Below are positions 1 to 10,500 of a stretch of 64,000 nucleotides of DNA, piece after piece. Made by a program: the position numbers and the translations under genes. Origin of the DNA: Spirogloea muscicola (taxonomy: Eukaryota; Streptophyta; Zygnematophyceae; Spirogloeales; Spirogloeaceae). Position 1 is the first letter of the stretch, and every line of letters begins with the position of its first letter. The notes under the pieces are model-generated. The model saw only the letters and a program-made list of their open reading frames with translations. It was not told the DNA's origin and did not search any database. Location of the stretch: NCBI GenBank assembly GCA_009602725.1, contig WELB01000013.1, forward strand, positions 271,074 to 335,073. The letters are read 5' to 3'.

Positions 1-744
1 GCCGCCGCCGGCAGTCGGCACGGGGCGCGCAGCGCCGCCGCAGCCATGGCGGCGGCGGCGGCCGAGCCGCTCGTGTCGACCGTCGTTACGCTTCGACTGC
101 TCTGACCACCAAGAGAAGGCGCGCGGTGCGCATGAAATTGAAAGAGAGGCCAATTCTAGCCTTACAAATGTTCTGTTAACCGGGTAATGAGCTGGCTAAG
201 AAGCAAGCGCGGCCAGATTAACTGGTGGCTGGGAGAGGCCAGCCCAAAAGAATGGACAAGGTAAGGGGGACACTAATATCCCCGAAAACCACCTCGTCTA
301 TCCCGTTAATTCTTGTCAGCACCAAGTCAAATCACCATGTGGAACTTGCAATACTTGTGTTATCGAGAGATAGGGCGCGCAGTGCGCATGAACTTTGAAA
401 GAAGAAGTGGCTCTCCCAACTTTGAAAGGGAGGCCAATACTAGCCTTACAAATGTCGCGGAAATGAGCTGGCTAAGGGGGACACTAACATAAGACCAGAC
501 CACCACCACGGAAGCCATTCGCCTGGCCTAATGCACGCCCAGCACGCTGGTGTATCGCGAGTGCCTGGGAGCGCTGTATCAAGAGAAAGCGTGGAACATC
601 CTCACATCGGCTAAGCCGTGTTGAGACTGACTTCACAATACTCTGTTTGAGTGCACGAAGGTTTTCGAGCAGAGCTCATCTTAGGAGCGCAAGCTGGAGT
701 CCAAGCACAGAAGAAAGTAAGCTCTTTCAAGAGGCGGGGGCTGT
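1..744. repeat. Repeat-filled left edge, R3 fragments and one R1 copy
   Basis: No gene is recognised here. The first 110 bases are GC-rich and hold a 19-codon ATG frame (from 46) that looks like a broken gene start. A piece of repeat R3 (head motif GGTGCGCATGAAATTG, then a GGAGGCCAAT motif) lies at about 113-200 and again at 370-480. The stretch 110-290 is nearly the reverse complement of 50355-50490. An R1 hairpin repeat copy lies at 201-260. The rest (480-744) shows nothing else I can name. Confidence 0.55.
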
Positions 745-1395
745 GAAAAGAAGTGGCTCTCCCAATGGGGGCAAGGGCTGTGAGAAGCCAGCCCGAAAAG
801 AATTGACAAGGTTCGAAGGGGCCAAACTACGAGCTAAGCAGCGACTGCGGGGCCTGAAGAGGCTATGGCAGAACGGGGGAGGATGGTCCACTTAGTAGTT
901 ACGAGTGAGGAGCCTCACATCCGACAGACTAGCTGCCGGTAAACTATCCCCCTGACGAAAGCCGGAGGCCGCAGCGAGAGCACGGCCAGCACGCAGATGC
1001 AAGGCGTGGGCCATGGACCGCTGGAGGGAGACGGACAAGCGCATACGATACACCTGAGCCCACGAGCCAGCGGCGTTGAAGTCAGCCGGCTCACCGCGCC
1101 TGCGGGACACAGCGCGCCGTGCAAGCCTTGCCAACAGGTCGAGCCAGTGGGATCCGAGAGCCCCATGCACGTCCACAGCCAGGGGGACGAACTCGTCGGC
1201 AGCCGGGTGGTCGGCGTGTTTGGCCGCCTTGCTGCGAGCGGCCTTTGCCGCAGCGTGGCCAGCCCGCGAGGCAGAAAGCCCCGGGTTGGAGCGGTCGACC
1301 ACATCAGTGGTGACCACATCGGCAATGATGCGCCCGCCACCGCCCGTCGTGTGAAAAGCCAGCCCAGAAAGAATGGAGCAAAGGTGCGGACCCAC
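745..1395 (-). mobile_element. LINE 3' end, copy A (ORF2 C-terminus plus 3' UTR)
   Basis: On the minus strand an open frame from 1395 to 892 encodes a conserved C-terminal block: RIIADVVTTDVV, then ADEFVPLAVDVHG, then AQVYRMRLSVSLQRSM, ending LLTRNY. The same block recurs at 3385-4039 and 6529-6642. Its shape (the 'F-V-P-L-A-x-x-x-x-G' motif, then a helix 'F-R-x-R-x-S-V-x-L-Q-R') resembles the end of reverse-transcriptase ORFs of algal non-LTR retrotransposons. The element class is therefore inferred from family memory, not from a full RT domain, and no RT core or endonuclease is present. About 100 bases after the stop the 3' UTR contains the hairpin GGCTGGCTTCTCACAGCC (minus strand). The UTR part is almost identical to 35400-35590 and similar to 27535-27740. 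It is a 5'-truncated copy. Confidence 0.65.
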
Positions 1396-1889
1396 TGCCA
1401 GTACTGACAGGTTTTTGAGTACACTTAGGACCGGTTGACGGACAACGAGAGCAAAAGCTTATTGATAGCTTGGCAGGCTGCCCTCGTGGAGGCTTATGCT
1501 CATGTTGTCTGCTATTAGGTGAGTGCCTCAATACTGGTGTCTTGCTATTTACGCCTCCCCGCCCCTCCAGACCTTGTCCATTCTTTTGGGCTGGCCTCTC
1601 ACAGCCACCAGTCAATTTGGAACCGCTGAGACTGGATTTCCAATATTGGCCTCCGCAATTACCGAACGGTGTGCGTGGAGGGCGGCCTGCCATCATTGCA
1701 GAGCTCGCCCTCAGCTCGCTGCCGAGAAGAAGAAGACGAGGAAGAAGAAGAGGTGGCGCGCGGTTCGCGTGGAATGAAAGGTAGTCCAAGCCGAGCCAAT
1801 ACACCACTGGTCATGCGAAAGGCAAAGGAAGTGCAAAGAATGGGGCCACACAAACCGAAACCCCCGCATAAGAGGGGCTAGCGATCTAA
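1396..1889. repeat. Repeat-derived stretch with an R1-like hairpin
   Basis: No gene is recognised. At 1570-1624 there is a diverged copy of the R1 hairpin motif (TTGTCCATTCTTTTGGGCTG, then CCTCTCACAGCCACCAG). At 1722-1755 there is a purine-rich GAAGAAGAAGA tract. The long open frames here overlap in several registers and resemble no family I know. Confidence 0.45.
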
Positions 1890-2400
1890 GCGAAGGCGAG
1901 CGGTGCGCAATGTGGAATTAAAAGGAGGCCATTCCAAGCCAATAGAGTGTTAGGGCAAAAGCTAGAGAATGGAGCTACATGGAACGGAGTCCTATGCTAC
2001 GGGGGCTAAGGTAACAGTGCACTGCAAGAGCCGGCTGTAAGGGGACCTCAGTACCCAAGAGTGGGCACATACAGATCCGACACAGAGGCTCTGTCGGCTA
2101 AGTTGGGGAGCTGGAGGACGGCCGCACAAACCAGTGGCCTGGCTTAGAGCGTGCCAGCACGTGAACTTATCTAAGCTTGGGAGCGCTGCATACTTAGCGA
2201 AAGACACATTCTGTCACTGATACCAGCGGAATTTTAGTAGATTACAAGCAGCCCTGACTGCGACTATTTGGGTCAATCGGCCAAGGAGATGCTGGAGGAG
2301 GAAGGACAATTCGTACCGTAGCCACCAAAAATGTCATTATTGCATGGATAGAAGAGGTCTCCTCGTGGCGGGTCCCTGTTTTGCCTCTCCTTTTTGTTCT
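1890..2400 (+). repeat. Repeat R3, longest left-hand copy
   Basis: This is the most complete copy of interspersed repeat R3. It starts with GGCGAGCGGTGCGCAATG and goes on through AGGAGGCCATTCCAAGCC, GTACCCAAGAGTGGGCAC and GGCTAAGTTGGGGAGCTGG to CTTGGGAGCGCTGCA near 2190. A following block (about 2260-2390) matches 51000-51120, so the full unit may exceed 500 bases. Other copies lie at 113-200, 3495-3680, 27003-27110, 37835-38030 and 50157-51130. I see no clear pol III A or B box and no convincing terminal repeat, so SINE or MITE status is undecided. No protein is supported. Confidence 0.6.
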
Positions 2401-2559
2401 CCGTATGAGTTGTTGCTTAGCCAGGCACAGTCGACGTGCGTGCTCCCGCTTTCAATCCGTCAATAAGTACAACATCGAGTAGCACCGAGGCCCGCCGCTC
2501 ACGGGGCCACGTCCTGACGCCTCACGTGAGGCTTGCGAGTTTGTCAGCGACGGACATGA

Positions 2560-2800
2560 TACCCGACACTCTCCATTGCTCTAAGCCAAGCCACTGGCTT
2601 CCGTGGCGTTGCTCCGGTTTTCCAAGTTAGCCTGTCGGATCTGTGTGTGCTCACCAACGAGTGAGCAAACATTGAACAGGCTAACATGCTAACTTGGGGA
2701 GCACCGCTATGGAAGCCAGTGACCAGATTAGGGCGCGCCCAGCATGCTGATGAATGGCCAGGACGTGCGGGCACTGCAGGCTTAGCGTGGGCCGCATCCT
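2560..2800. repeat. Two R3 tail pieces in inverted orientation
   Basis: The tail of repeat R3 appears on the minus strand at about 2565-2660 and again on the plus strand at about 2685-2795 (GCTAACTTGGGGAGC, then CAGCATGCTGATGAATGGCC). The two pieces face each other across some 25 bases and could fold into a long hairpin. The flanks 2400-2560 and 2800-3080 show nothing else I can name. Confidence 0.5.
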
Positions 2801-3084
2801 GAAGCACGCAACTAACAAGAGAACGAAGGAGCTTCTAAAATGAATTTTTCTGACAAAAGCCAGCCCAAGTAATGGACAAGTTCTGGAGTGTTGTTGATCT
2901 GGGGTTATCCTCTGCGGTGAACAGGTAGACTTGGCTGATGGAAAAGCCATGGCGCTAACCTAACCTAGCAGTAGATTACGGCTGTTACCTGGTAATTACG
3001 TAGAGCGGCGAGGAGCCGCAAGGGGCGCTGGTCCCAGCTGTCCGGCGCGCAGACCTGGTTGCCATCCCGCCCGGCGGGAGAAGG

Positions 3085-3220
3085 GCTCGCCCATTGAGGA
3101 TAGGGGCTGGAAAAAGCCAGCCCAGAAAAGAACGAACAAAGGACGAGAAGGGGCCAGGGAGGCAAGCGCGGCCAGATTAACTGGTGGCTGGGAGAGGCCA
3201 GCCCAAAAGAATGGACAAGG
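3085..3220 (+). repeat. Two hairpin repeat copies (variant stem and R1)
   Basis: At 3104-3122 there is the hairpin GGCTGGAAAAAGCCAGCC; its surroundings match 63215-63300 in reverse. Directly after it, at 3161-3220, lies a full R1 copy: GCAAGCGCGGCCAGATTAAC, then TGGTGGCTGGGAGAGGCC, then AGCCCAAAAGAATGGACAAG. The same six-base stem GGCTGG/CCAGCC is kept with different loops. Confidence 0.65.
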
Positions 3221-3384
3221 GCCAGGGGAAGTACGAAGAACAACAAGCACAGAAAAGAAACGAAGCAGCTACGAAGCACTCAGTAAGCCCTGCTAAGCAG
3301 CCTCAGGTCAGAGAGACTGGGTTCCTGGAAGCGGGTCCCCTGACCAGAGCCAGAGGCAGCAGCGAGGGCTCTGCCTGCACGCAG

Positions 3385-4150
3385 GCAGGGGTCCCCGCAT
3401 CATTGCGGATGTGGTGACTACCGACTCCCCCATCAAATCGGCGTCGACAGCAGGGCACGCGATCGGCATGGCGGCTCGCGGTAGGGGGAGAAGGCCCGCG
3501 AAGCACATGATGGAAGGGAGGCCAATTCAAGCCAATACAGTGTTTGGGCAGAGACTAGTGCAAATTAAACAAGGCGACATAAGACGGAGACCTAAAGTAA
3601 GGTGCCTAACGCGACATTAGTACCCACAGGTGAGCACAAACAAATCTGACAAGCTAACTTGGGGAGCTGGAGCGCCGCCAAGAAGGGTGGCAAGGACCGC
3701 AAATACGCGGATCACCCGGCTGGGGATGAATTCGCGGCCCTTGCGATCGACGTACACGGGGCCAACGGCAGTCGCTGGCTGGACCTCCTGCAGCGGCTTG
3801 CCCGGCAGGCCATTGATCGGCGGGCGGGTCCGCCAGGGGAGGTGCCGGGCTTCAATGCTGCCGGCTCGCTTGCTCAGGTCTTTCGCATGCGGCTCTCCGT
3901 CTCTCTCCAGCGCTCTTTGGCTCAAGCAGTCCACACACGTGCCGGCCGTGCTATGGCTGCTGCCTCAGGGTCTCGCCGGAGTGCTTCCTTTCCTGCAGCG
4001 AGTTACTCGGACCTGATGTTGCTTACTCGCGGGTACTGAGCTTCCATATGCATCGCCTCGTGTCTAGTTGTGTATTTTTTATTTTCGGGTCCTTTCCTGG
4101 CTTTGGATATTGTCCATTTCTTCTGGGCTGGCTTGGCCAGCCCCCTCTTT
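3385..4150 (+). mobile_element. LINE 3' end, copy B, split by an R3 insertion
   Basis: The plus strand encodes PRIIADVVTTDSPIKSASTA at 3387-3490. It then breaks off, and resumes at about 3680 with KYADHPAGDEFAALAIDVHG and AQVFRMRLSVSLQRSLAQA, ending LLTRGY at 4039. The interruption (about 3495-3680) is a copy of repeat R3, from its GGAGGCCAATTCAAGCC part to AACTTGGGGAGCTGGAGCG. R3 therefore inserted into this LINE. About 90 bases after the stop the 3' UTR shows the hairpin GGCTGGCTTGGCCAGCC (4127-4143), in the same sense and spacing as in copy A. This is a 5'-truncated, dead LINE copy. Confidence 0.65.
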
Positions 4151-4314
4151 CTCAGGGCGCGCCAGTCCCTGGTGGTGTTGGGCAGTTCCAGCCACCGGTG
4201 TGGCTCTGTCCGTCCTGCCCCACGCTGCTCCCGGCCGCGAACTGGACGCTCTCAATTAGCCTCGCTTGACCGACCGTCACGCTTCCGCAGTCAGCAGTCA
4301 TGAGGTTGCTGGGC

Positions 4315-5745
4315 TATTTCCAGCGTAATATCAGAGGCGGCAGCGAGGCCACCGCCCGGCACGCATAGTTCAACGGCGAGAACTTCCGCCGTGGAGGTTC
4401 ATCATGGAGCACCGCCTCAAGTTCCTCGGGTACTGGCAGGTGGTGAATCAGCCTGACGAGGCTGATCCGCAAGGCAAGGACGGCTTCCCCCCGGCAGCGC
4501 AAGTCGAGGACAACGAGGAGGCTGCATCGACTGCACCAGCAGCATCGGCTGCTGATGGGGCTTTCAGGACTGCCACGAAGAAGGCGGCAGCTGCTGTCAA
4601 GAAGAAGGCGGCGGAGGCGGCGGCAATGCAAGCTAAGCTGAGTGCGGATGCCCTGACTTTCCTCATCGGGTGCCTAGCACCCAGTCAGGTTCGACACATC
4701 ATGAGTACCCGAACTGCAGCCCAGGCTTGGTGGAGACTCAACGATGTACACTCGTCCAAGAATACCTCTGGAAGGCCTACGTCCGCATGCAACCGTGGGA
4801 GGCGTGGCGCGAACCCGACCAGCCAATGGCCGACCACATCTCAAGGCTGAAGGGCATCACGGTAGAGTTGCGCGTGGCCGACGCCAAGAAGAGGAGGGGA
4901 CACATGCCCTGCTCCTCTCAATGCGGCGAGAATGGCCGCATGTGGTGAGCGCTCTGAGCACTGTGGGAGGTACACTCACCTTCCAGCAAGTGGCTCAGAA
5001 GTCTTTGCGAGAGGAGGCGCAGCTGGAGCACGACGACCAGATCAGAATGACTCCTGTGGCTGCGGCAATGGTCAGCAGGGCTGATCATGGGCGACAGCAG
5101 TCAACCAGGAGGCAGAAGAATGACTGGCGGCCCAGAAGGGACCATCGTGGAGATATCTGCAATCGCTGCAAGAAGAGAGGCCATTGGGCCAGGGATTGCC
5201 GGGGCTCCAAGGAGGATCACCAGCAACATGAGCACCAGGCGCTCTCCGCGCTCCACCAGCACCACAACCAGCAACCAGACCACTGGATCGTTGACAGTGC
5301 CGCCCACACGACAAAGACAGAGAGGAGGGAGTGGCTGCATGGACACACGCCGACCAAGAGGCAGACTGTCACATTTGGCAACAGGAAGACCTGCAGGTGA
5401 CCGGCGTGGAATTGGTGGTGCTGCATCATCACGTCCAAGGGAAGGAGACCGAGATCATCCTCGCCAAGATTCTGCATGTACCTGGCATCTCTACCAGCCT
5501 GCTCTCTGTCAAGCAGATGACCGAGAAGGGAGCTGACATCAGCTTCAAGAAGGGCCAATGCTGGATCAGCTACAAGGACGAGCTGCTGGGCTGACTGCAG
5601 CACCAGCAGTTCAAGCTGCACAGCAGGCCCGAGGTGGTGGAGGTGGAGGAGGCAGCAGGAGGTGAGAAGAGCAAGCGCATGCTCTGGCACCAGCGACTCG
5701 GCCAATTTGGAGTCGAGTCCCTTGGCCAGTCCTTTGGCCTGCAGC
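4315..5745 (+). mobile_element. Fossil Ty1/copia retrotransposon, gag-protease end
   Basis: This is the left part of a Ty1/copia-type LTR element. Recognisable parts in order are a gag region with a K/A-rich stretch (about 4400-5050), a CCHC zinc knuckle of the form CxxCxxxGHxxxxC (about 5159-5200), an aspartic protease start (about 5283), and the segment around HVPGIS and the GAG-pre-integrase motif near 5690. No integrase core, reverse transcriptase or RNase H is seen, and I find no clear LTR. The copy is incomplete and broken in several places. It meets a second, inverted fragment of the same family near 5745. Confidence 0.8.
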
Positions 5746-6235
5746 TCCTTGAGCTACTTCACTCCAAGGTGGCCGAGTCGCTGGTGCCAGAGCATGCGCT
5801 TGCTCTTCTCACCTCATGCTGCCACGATGGCTGGTGCTGCAGTCTTGCCACACCCAGCAGCTTGTCCTTGAAACTAAGCCAGCACTGGCCCTTTCTGAAG
5901 CTGATGTTAGCTCCCTTCTCGGTCATCTGCTTGATTGAGAGTAGGCTGGTGGAGATGCCAGGTACGTGTAGCACCTTCGTGAGGACGATCTTGGTCTCCT
6001 CGTCGGACGAAATGTCGCAGCTCCACTGACCCCACACTGGCCACCTGCAGAGTCTTCTTGTTACCGAAGGTTGACTGTCTGCCCCTTGGTCGGCGTGTAC
6101 TCCTGCAGCCACTCCCTCTTTCCTGTCATGTGGCCTGAGGCCCCACTGTCTAGGATCCAGTGGTCTGGCTGCTGAGCATAGTGCAGACGACCGCGGAGAG
6201 CGCCTGGTGCTCATGTTGCTGGTGATCCTCAACAT
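5746..6235 (-). mobile_element. Fossil Ty1/copia fragment, inverted relative to its neighbour
   Basis: This is a second Ty1/copia fragment covering the same part of the element (protease through GAG-pre-integrase) on the opposite strand. It joins the plus-strand piece tail to tail, making an imperfect palindrome of about 500 bases per arm. The two arms differ at many sites, so they are either separate insertions or an old inverted duplication. The fragment is broken and lacks integrase and reverse transcriptase. Confidence 0.75.
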
Positions 6236-6359
6236 AGAGGAGCTGGAAAGCGCAGATTACACAGCAAAGCAAATGGCTAGAAGGGTGACTGGCCACACAA
6301 AAACCTTAGCCAAGTCCATACCATTGAAACGGAAGTGTCTAACAAGAATGATAAGCAGC

Positions 6360-6840
6360 TCTCTCATGCGGGGGCGAGGGCTGTCAACACGCCAGCCCAA
6401 AAACGATTTGAACAAAGAACAGTCTACTTAACAGCCGCTAAATTTTATCAACAGGCAAAACAGCCACAGAAATGGCTGGACATACATGTCCTCCAATCCT
6501 TCTGGACCGGCCTCTCACAAGAGGCTGCAGCTAGGGCACGACCGGCACGCAGATGCAACGCGCGAGCCATGGACCTCTGCAGCGAGACGGACAAGCGCAT
6601 GCGGTACACCTGCGCGAGCGAGCCTGCTGCATGGAAATCCACCGGCTGTGTGCTAGCTTAAGCGCTTTCCCTTGGCTCCTTCGACCTTTGTTCATTCTTT
6701 CTTTTGGGCTGGCCTCTCCGAGCCACCGCCCTCTCATGGAAACGTCTCCATCTCTTTCTGGCCTTTCACAGCGATCGCCCCTTGTCCATTCCTTTGGGCT
6801 GGCCTCTCCCAGCCACCAGTTAATTTGGCCGCGCTTGCTC
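6360..6840. repeat. LINE copy F fragment with hairpin repeats around it
   Basis: At 6382-6402 there is a hairpin-type motif (GGCTGTCAACACGCCAGCCC). On the minus strand, 6642-6529 encodes AQVYRMRLSVSLQRSMARAL, the LINE ORF2 tail described for copies A and B. It is cut off at RALAAAS and fused to an R1-like hairpin of opposite orientation. Further hairpin copies lie at 6705-6726 and, as a full R1 in minus orientation, at 6781-6839. No gene is supported. Confidence 0.55.
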
Positions 6841-7068
6841 TCTGATGGCTCCTCATGCAGAAAGAGAAACAGCTTCCGCAATGTAAGTGAGTGGTCCAGA
6901 GGCCAGCCCAACGGAATGACCAACAAGGTCCGGGAAAGGGAACCATCGATGGATCATCAATGCCGCAACAGCCTGATGGAGGCCGTGGGCCCAGAAGGGG
7001 CGGGAGACGCCGTTGTGCGTCCACGCCGCCCTGCCGTACTCCTCAAGATCTTTTCGGAGGCGAGGTCT

Positions 7069-7137
7069 CCACGTGGTGGCTGCCACGGCTCGACAGGTGT
7101 CTCGGACGCGTGAAATTAAACGTCGATGACACGTGGC
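7069..7137 (+). promoter_or_regulatory. Two G-box/ABRE-like motifs upstream of the Raf gene
   Basis: CCACGTGG lies at 7069-7076 and ACACGTGGC at 7129-7137, about 380-450 bases before the Raf kinase start codon. ACGTGGC is the core of the plant abscisic-acid-response element and CACGTG is the G-box bound by bZIP and bHLH factors. The motifs are seen; any role is inference, and short palindromes like these also arise by chance in GC-rich DNA. Confidence 0.3.
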
Positions 7138-7518
7138 GCACGCGCCGGCTGGCGTCGTACGGTGGACGCCATTGCCCGGAAACCAAGTGGGGGGTTCGGA
7201 CCCCGAACCTGCTGACGCGCGCGCCGCCGGGGGTCTCCCCTCTCCCCGAGTTTGACAGAGAGTCGTTATCAGAGGTCTCGCTTCTCGGCGACCACCGTCC
7301 CCTCCACCCCCCGCCTGTATTCACGGCCGCGTTCCCGTCCCCGCGACCCAAACCCCGCCGCCGCCGCCGGGCTGGCCATGGCCACCGCCGCGCCGCCGCC
7401 GCCGCCGCCGCCACCGTCCTCGGCGCAGCGCCACCGCGGCCTCCACTACCGCCGCGGCCGCGACCGCAGCCGGCCCTGAGGCGAGGCTCGTCGCCAGCAG
7501 CGGGCAAGGCCGGTGGCG

Positions 7519-10500
7519 ATGGCGATGGCGGTGGAGTCGCCCCCTGAGCCGCGGCGGCCGCCCGACGCGCCGCCCGACCGCTCTCCTCCTGTGGACGAGC
7601 AGAAGGTGAGGCAAGGGCTTTGCGGCGTCCTTCCGGGACTCCCCCCCTCCCGGCCGGGGCAGTACGCCCGCCGCATCCGCCGCTGCTTCCATCACCCTGG
7701 GCTCCTCGTGGCCAACATCGCAGGCCACAGCTTCTGCGTCCAGTAGCTCGCCGAGTCGCTCAGGAGCGGGCGCCGAGAGCACCGCATCCCCCGCTCGCGC
7801 CCCGAAGGTCGCACTGAGTCGCTTGAAGCTCCAGTGACTCCCTTGTTAGCAGCTGGGGTTTCTGTCAGGAGGTCACATGGTGCACGTGCTAGCAACTGCC
7901 TGCTAGCGCTTTCACTCTGTGTTGGCTACCGTGGCCGTTTCCTGGCCTGGTCGGAAGTCTCCCACATCATTCGCCGAGCTCGTGGCTTGCGAACGTAACG
8001 CTCTGGCCTCCAGCGTGCATAACAGCTGTCTGGCAGCATTTGTGCGCACGAGCTGCTAGTGCTCCTTTGGGCTTTTGTCATCCAGAGGCCTGTGGACTGA
8101 GGGACGAGAACGTGTATTAGAAGCTGGATGCCTAGCTTCTCACTAAGCAAGTCCTAGGGAAGCTTACAAGGTCACTTCGCCCTGGTGGATTTGTAACAAC
8201 TTCATTCTTGCCAGATAGCAAATTTTGGGCCAGCAATAGTATTCGTCTCAGGGGTGCCGGGCATTGCTCGTTATTCCTCTACTAATGTGGGAGAATGTCA
8301 AGTGGTTACAGGGCGCTGGATTTGGCGCCTCAACTAGGACATTGGAGCCTTTGCCAAGTGCCTAGATAAGAGGTGCAAGATAAATCTGCTGATGCAATGG
8401 TCAGGTGCCCCTGCGCCTGTTATGTAGCAGGCCCTGCGGACGAAGATAGCTGAGATGGAGGAGAGTCATCAGCAGCTGGTGAAGAAGATGGCGGAAATGC
8501 TGCTCGTGCAGCGCAAGCTGGAGAGCGACCTCAAGGATGCCAAGCTGCTGCGCTATCCAAGCGACAGCGAGCTTGATGTGCAGAGGCGACCTGCCTCCAC
8601 CAGCATGGCAGCAGCAAATCCTCCTTGCGGGGAGGATTATAACATGGCGGTTGCTGCTCACACTACTGGTGCGAGCCTGTCCGAGCACGAGGGCGTTGAT
8701 TCGGCTGGTGTGGAGCATGCTCTGAGGGAGGTCGGCCAGGCTGTGTACTGCTTCACTGAAAGTGGCGAGATCATGTACTGGTATAGCCTGACAAAGGCTT
8801 TTGCAAGCTTGAGCATATTTGGCCTGCCTGCTAATTGCTATGTAGATCACCTTTGTGGCATCATGCGGAATGCGCAAGCCACTTTGTGCCACTGAGGTAG
8901 CCGTCCAACTCAATCTCTCCTACTGACGGAGCTGATGCTAGTGAATTGCCTGCTTCCTCGCTCTCGTTGGTGATTATGGCGGGGTCGCAGGAGCCCCGCA
9001 GCACAGGACTTGTATGGCTACACCGAGGAGGAGGCAGTCGGTCGTAAGAAGACAGACCTGCTTGGCATGGACGGCACTAAGGAGGTGGCTGGCCACATTC
9101 TCGCGCACCTCGCCTCGGGGCGGTCCTGGACCGGGCAGTTCCCGCTGCATACCAAGTCTGGCCGGGTGTTCACAGCCATGATCACTGAGACGCCGCTCTT
9201 TGACGACCAGGGCATGCTCACTGGCATCATCGGCGTCGCCTGCGACGCCATTGCCTTCATGTGAGTCCGGTTGCTAAGTTTTAAAACTTATGGTTACAGC
9301 CGAAAGAGTGGCAGTTACTGCATTGATCTGCCTACTTCTTGACAGTGCACACAGAGACACTTGTGCCATCTCCATTGCATGTTAGCCAGTAGCTGTGGTC
9401 GAGTGTGTGGGGGGACATCCAGCAGGCTGATCATTGTCATGTACTTTGCAGTAATAAACTCCACCTTGGGAATGACAAGCACGGGCTAAACCGTTCGGCA
9501 GAGGTGTCCAGCGCAAAGGCAGGGGCGGCCGGCAATGGAAGCAGGTCAGCCACTCTAGCTCCTCTACCACATAGTCTCAGTCAAAGTGCTCTTGTTGATT
9601 GCATGTGCAGCTAATGATGCATTGGAAACGCTAGAAGGCAGCCTTGAATACCACCTTGTGATGGCATCGCTTGGTTCACACTGCCATTGCAAGGCTCCTT
9701 ATGCTTTTACAGATTGGACGTGACTGCTGTGAGCGAAGCCAGTCAGGAGAGTGCACCTGTTACACCGCCGACCAGGGCGACAGGTGCTTGGGTGCACCCA
9801 GCAGGACCAAGGGGTGGAGATGCTGCTTCATCAGCTTCAGGTGAGGCTGAGAGCTACGGCGGCGCCAGCTCGTCGGGCGAGGACGTGTCATGGGGCAGCT
9901 CCCTGGGCTATAGCCAGAGCCAGGAGAAGCAGGAGAGTGCAAGAGCGGCGCCGTTGGAGCCGGCAGCGCAGCCCTGGGCTGGCATCTGGATGTACGACAA
10001 CGCTCCTGCCTCGCCGTCCATGCGGCCGTGGTTTGCGCAGTTCTACAGCCCTGGCCAAGCGCCGCGGGCGCCCTTGAGGGCGCCCCTCCAGCGCTCGCCC
10101 TCGTTTCCGCCAGTCATGCGGTCTGCATGGCAGCAGAACCTCGCCGCCCTTCAGGCAATGACGACAGGGGAGCCCATGCCAGGCAGCGTCAAAGGGACAC
10201 ACCGAGAGCTGGATGCATCCTCGAGTGGTGGAGATACCACAGGGCTGGAGGCCCTCGAGGAGCGCAGTCGGTGTGCCTCAGATGACTTGGAGAAGGCAAG
10301 GTGGGCGGTAGACAAGTCAGACTCGCTTGCTAGCAGCTGGCAGGAGACGGTCGCTGCCCAGGGCGCCTGGCCGCGGGCAGGAGACGAGCACCGTGGCTCG
10401 GCCTCGGTGAATGGAGAGGAGGCAGCTGAGCGATTGGCTCGCTCTGAGTCGTTGGACAGCGCGGAACACTCGCCGGGCAGTGGCTCTGGCAGCAACACGA

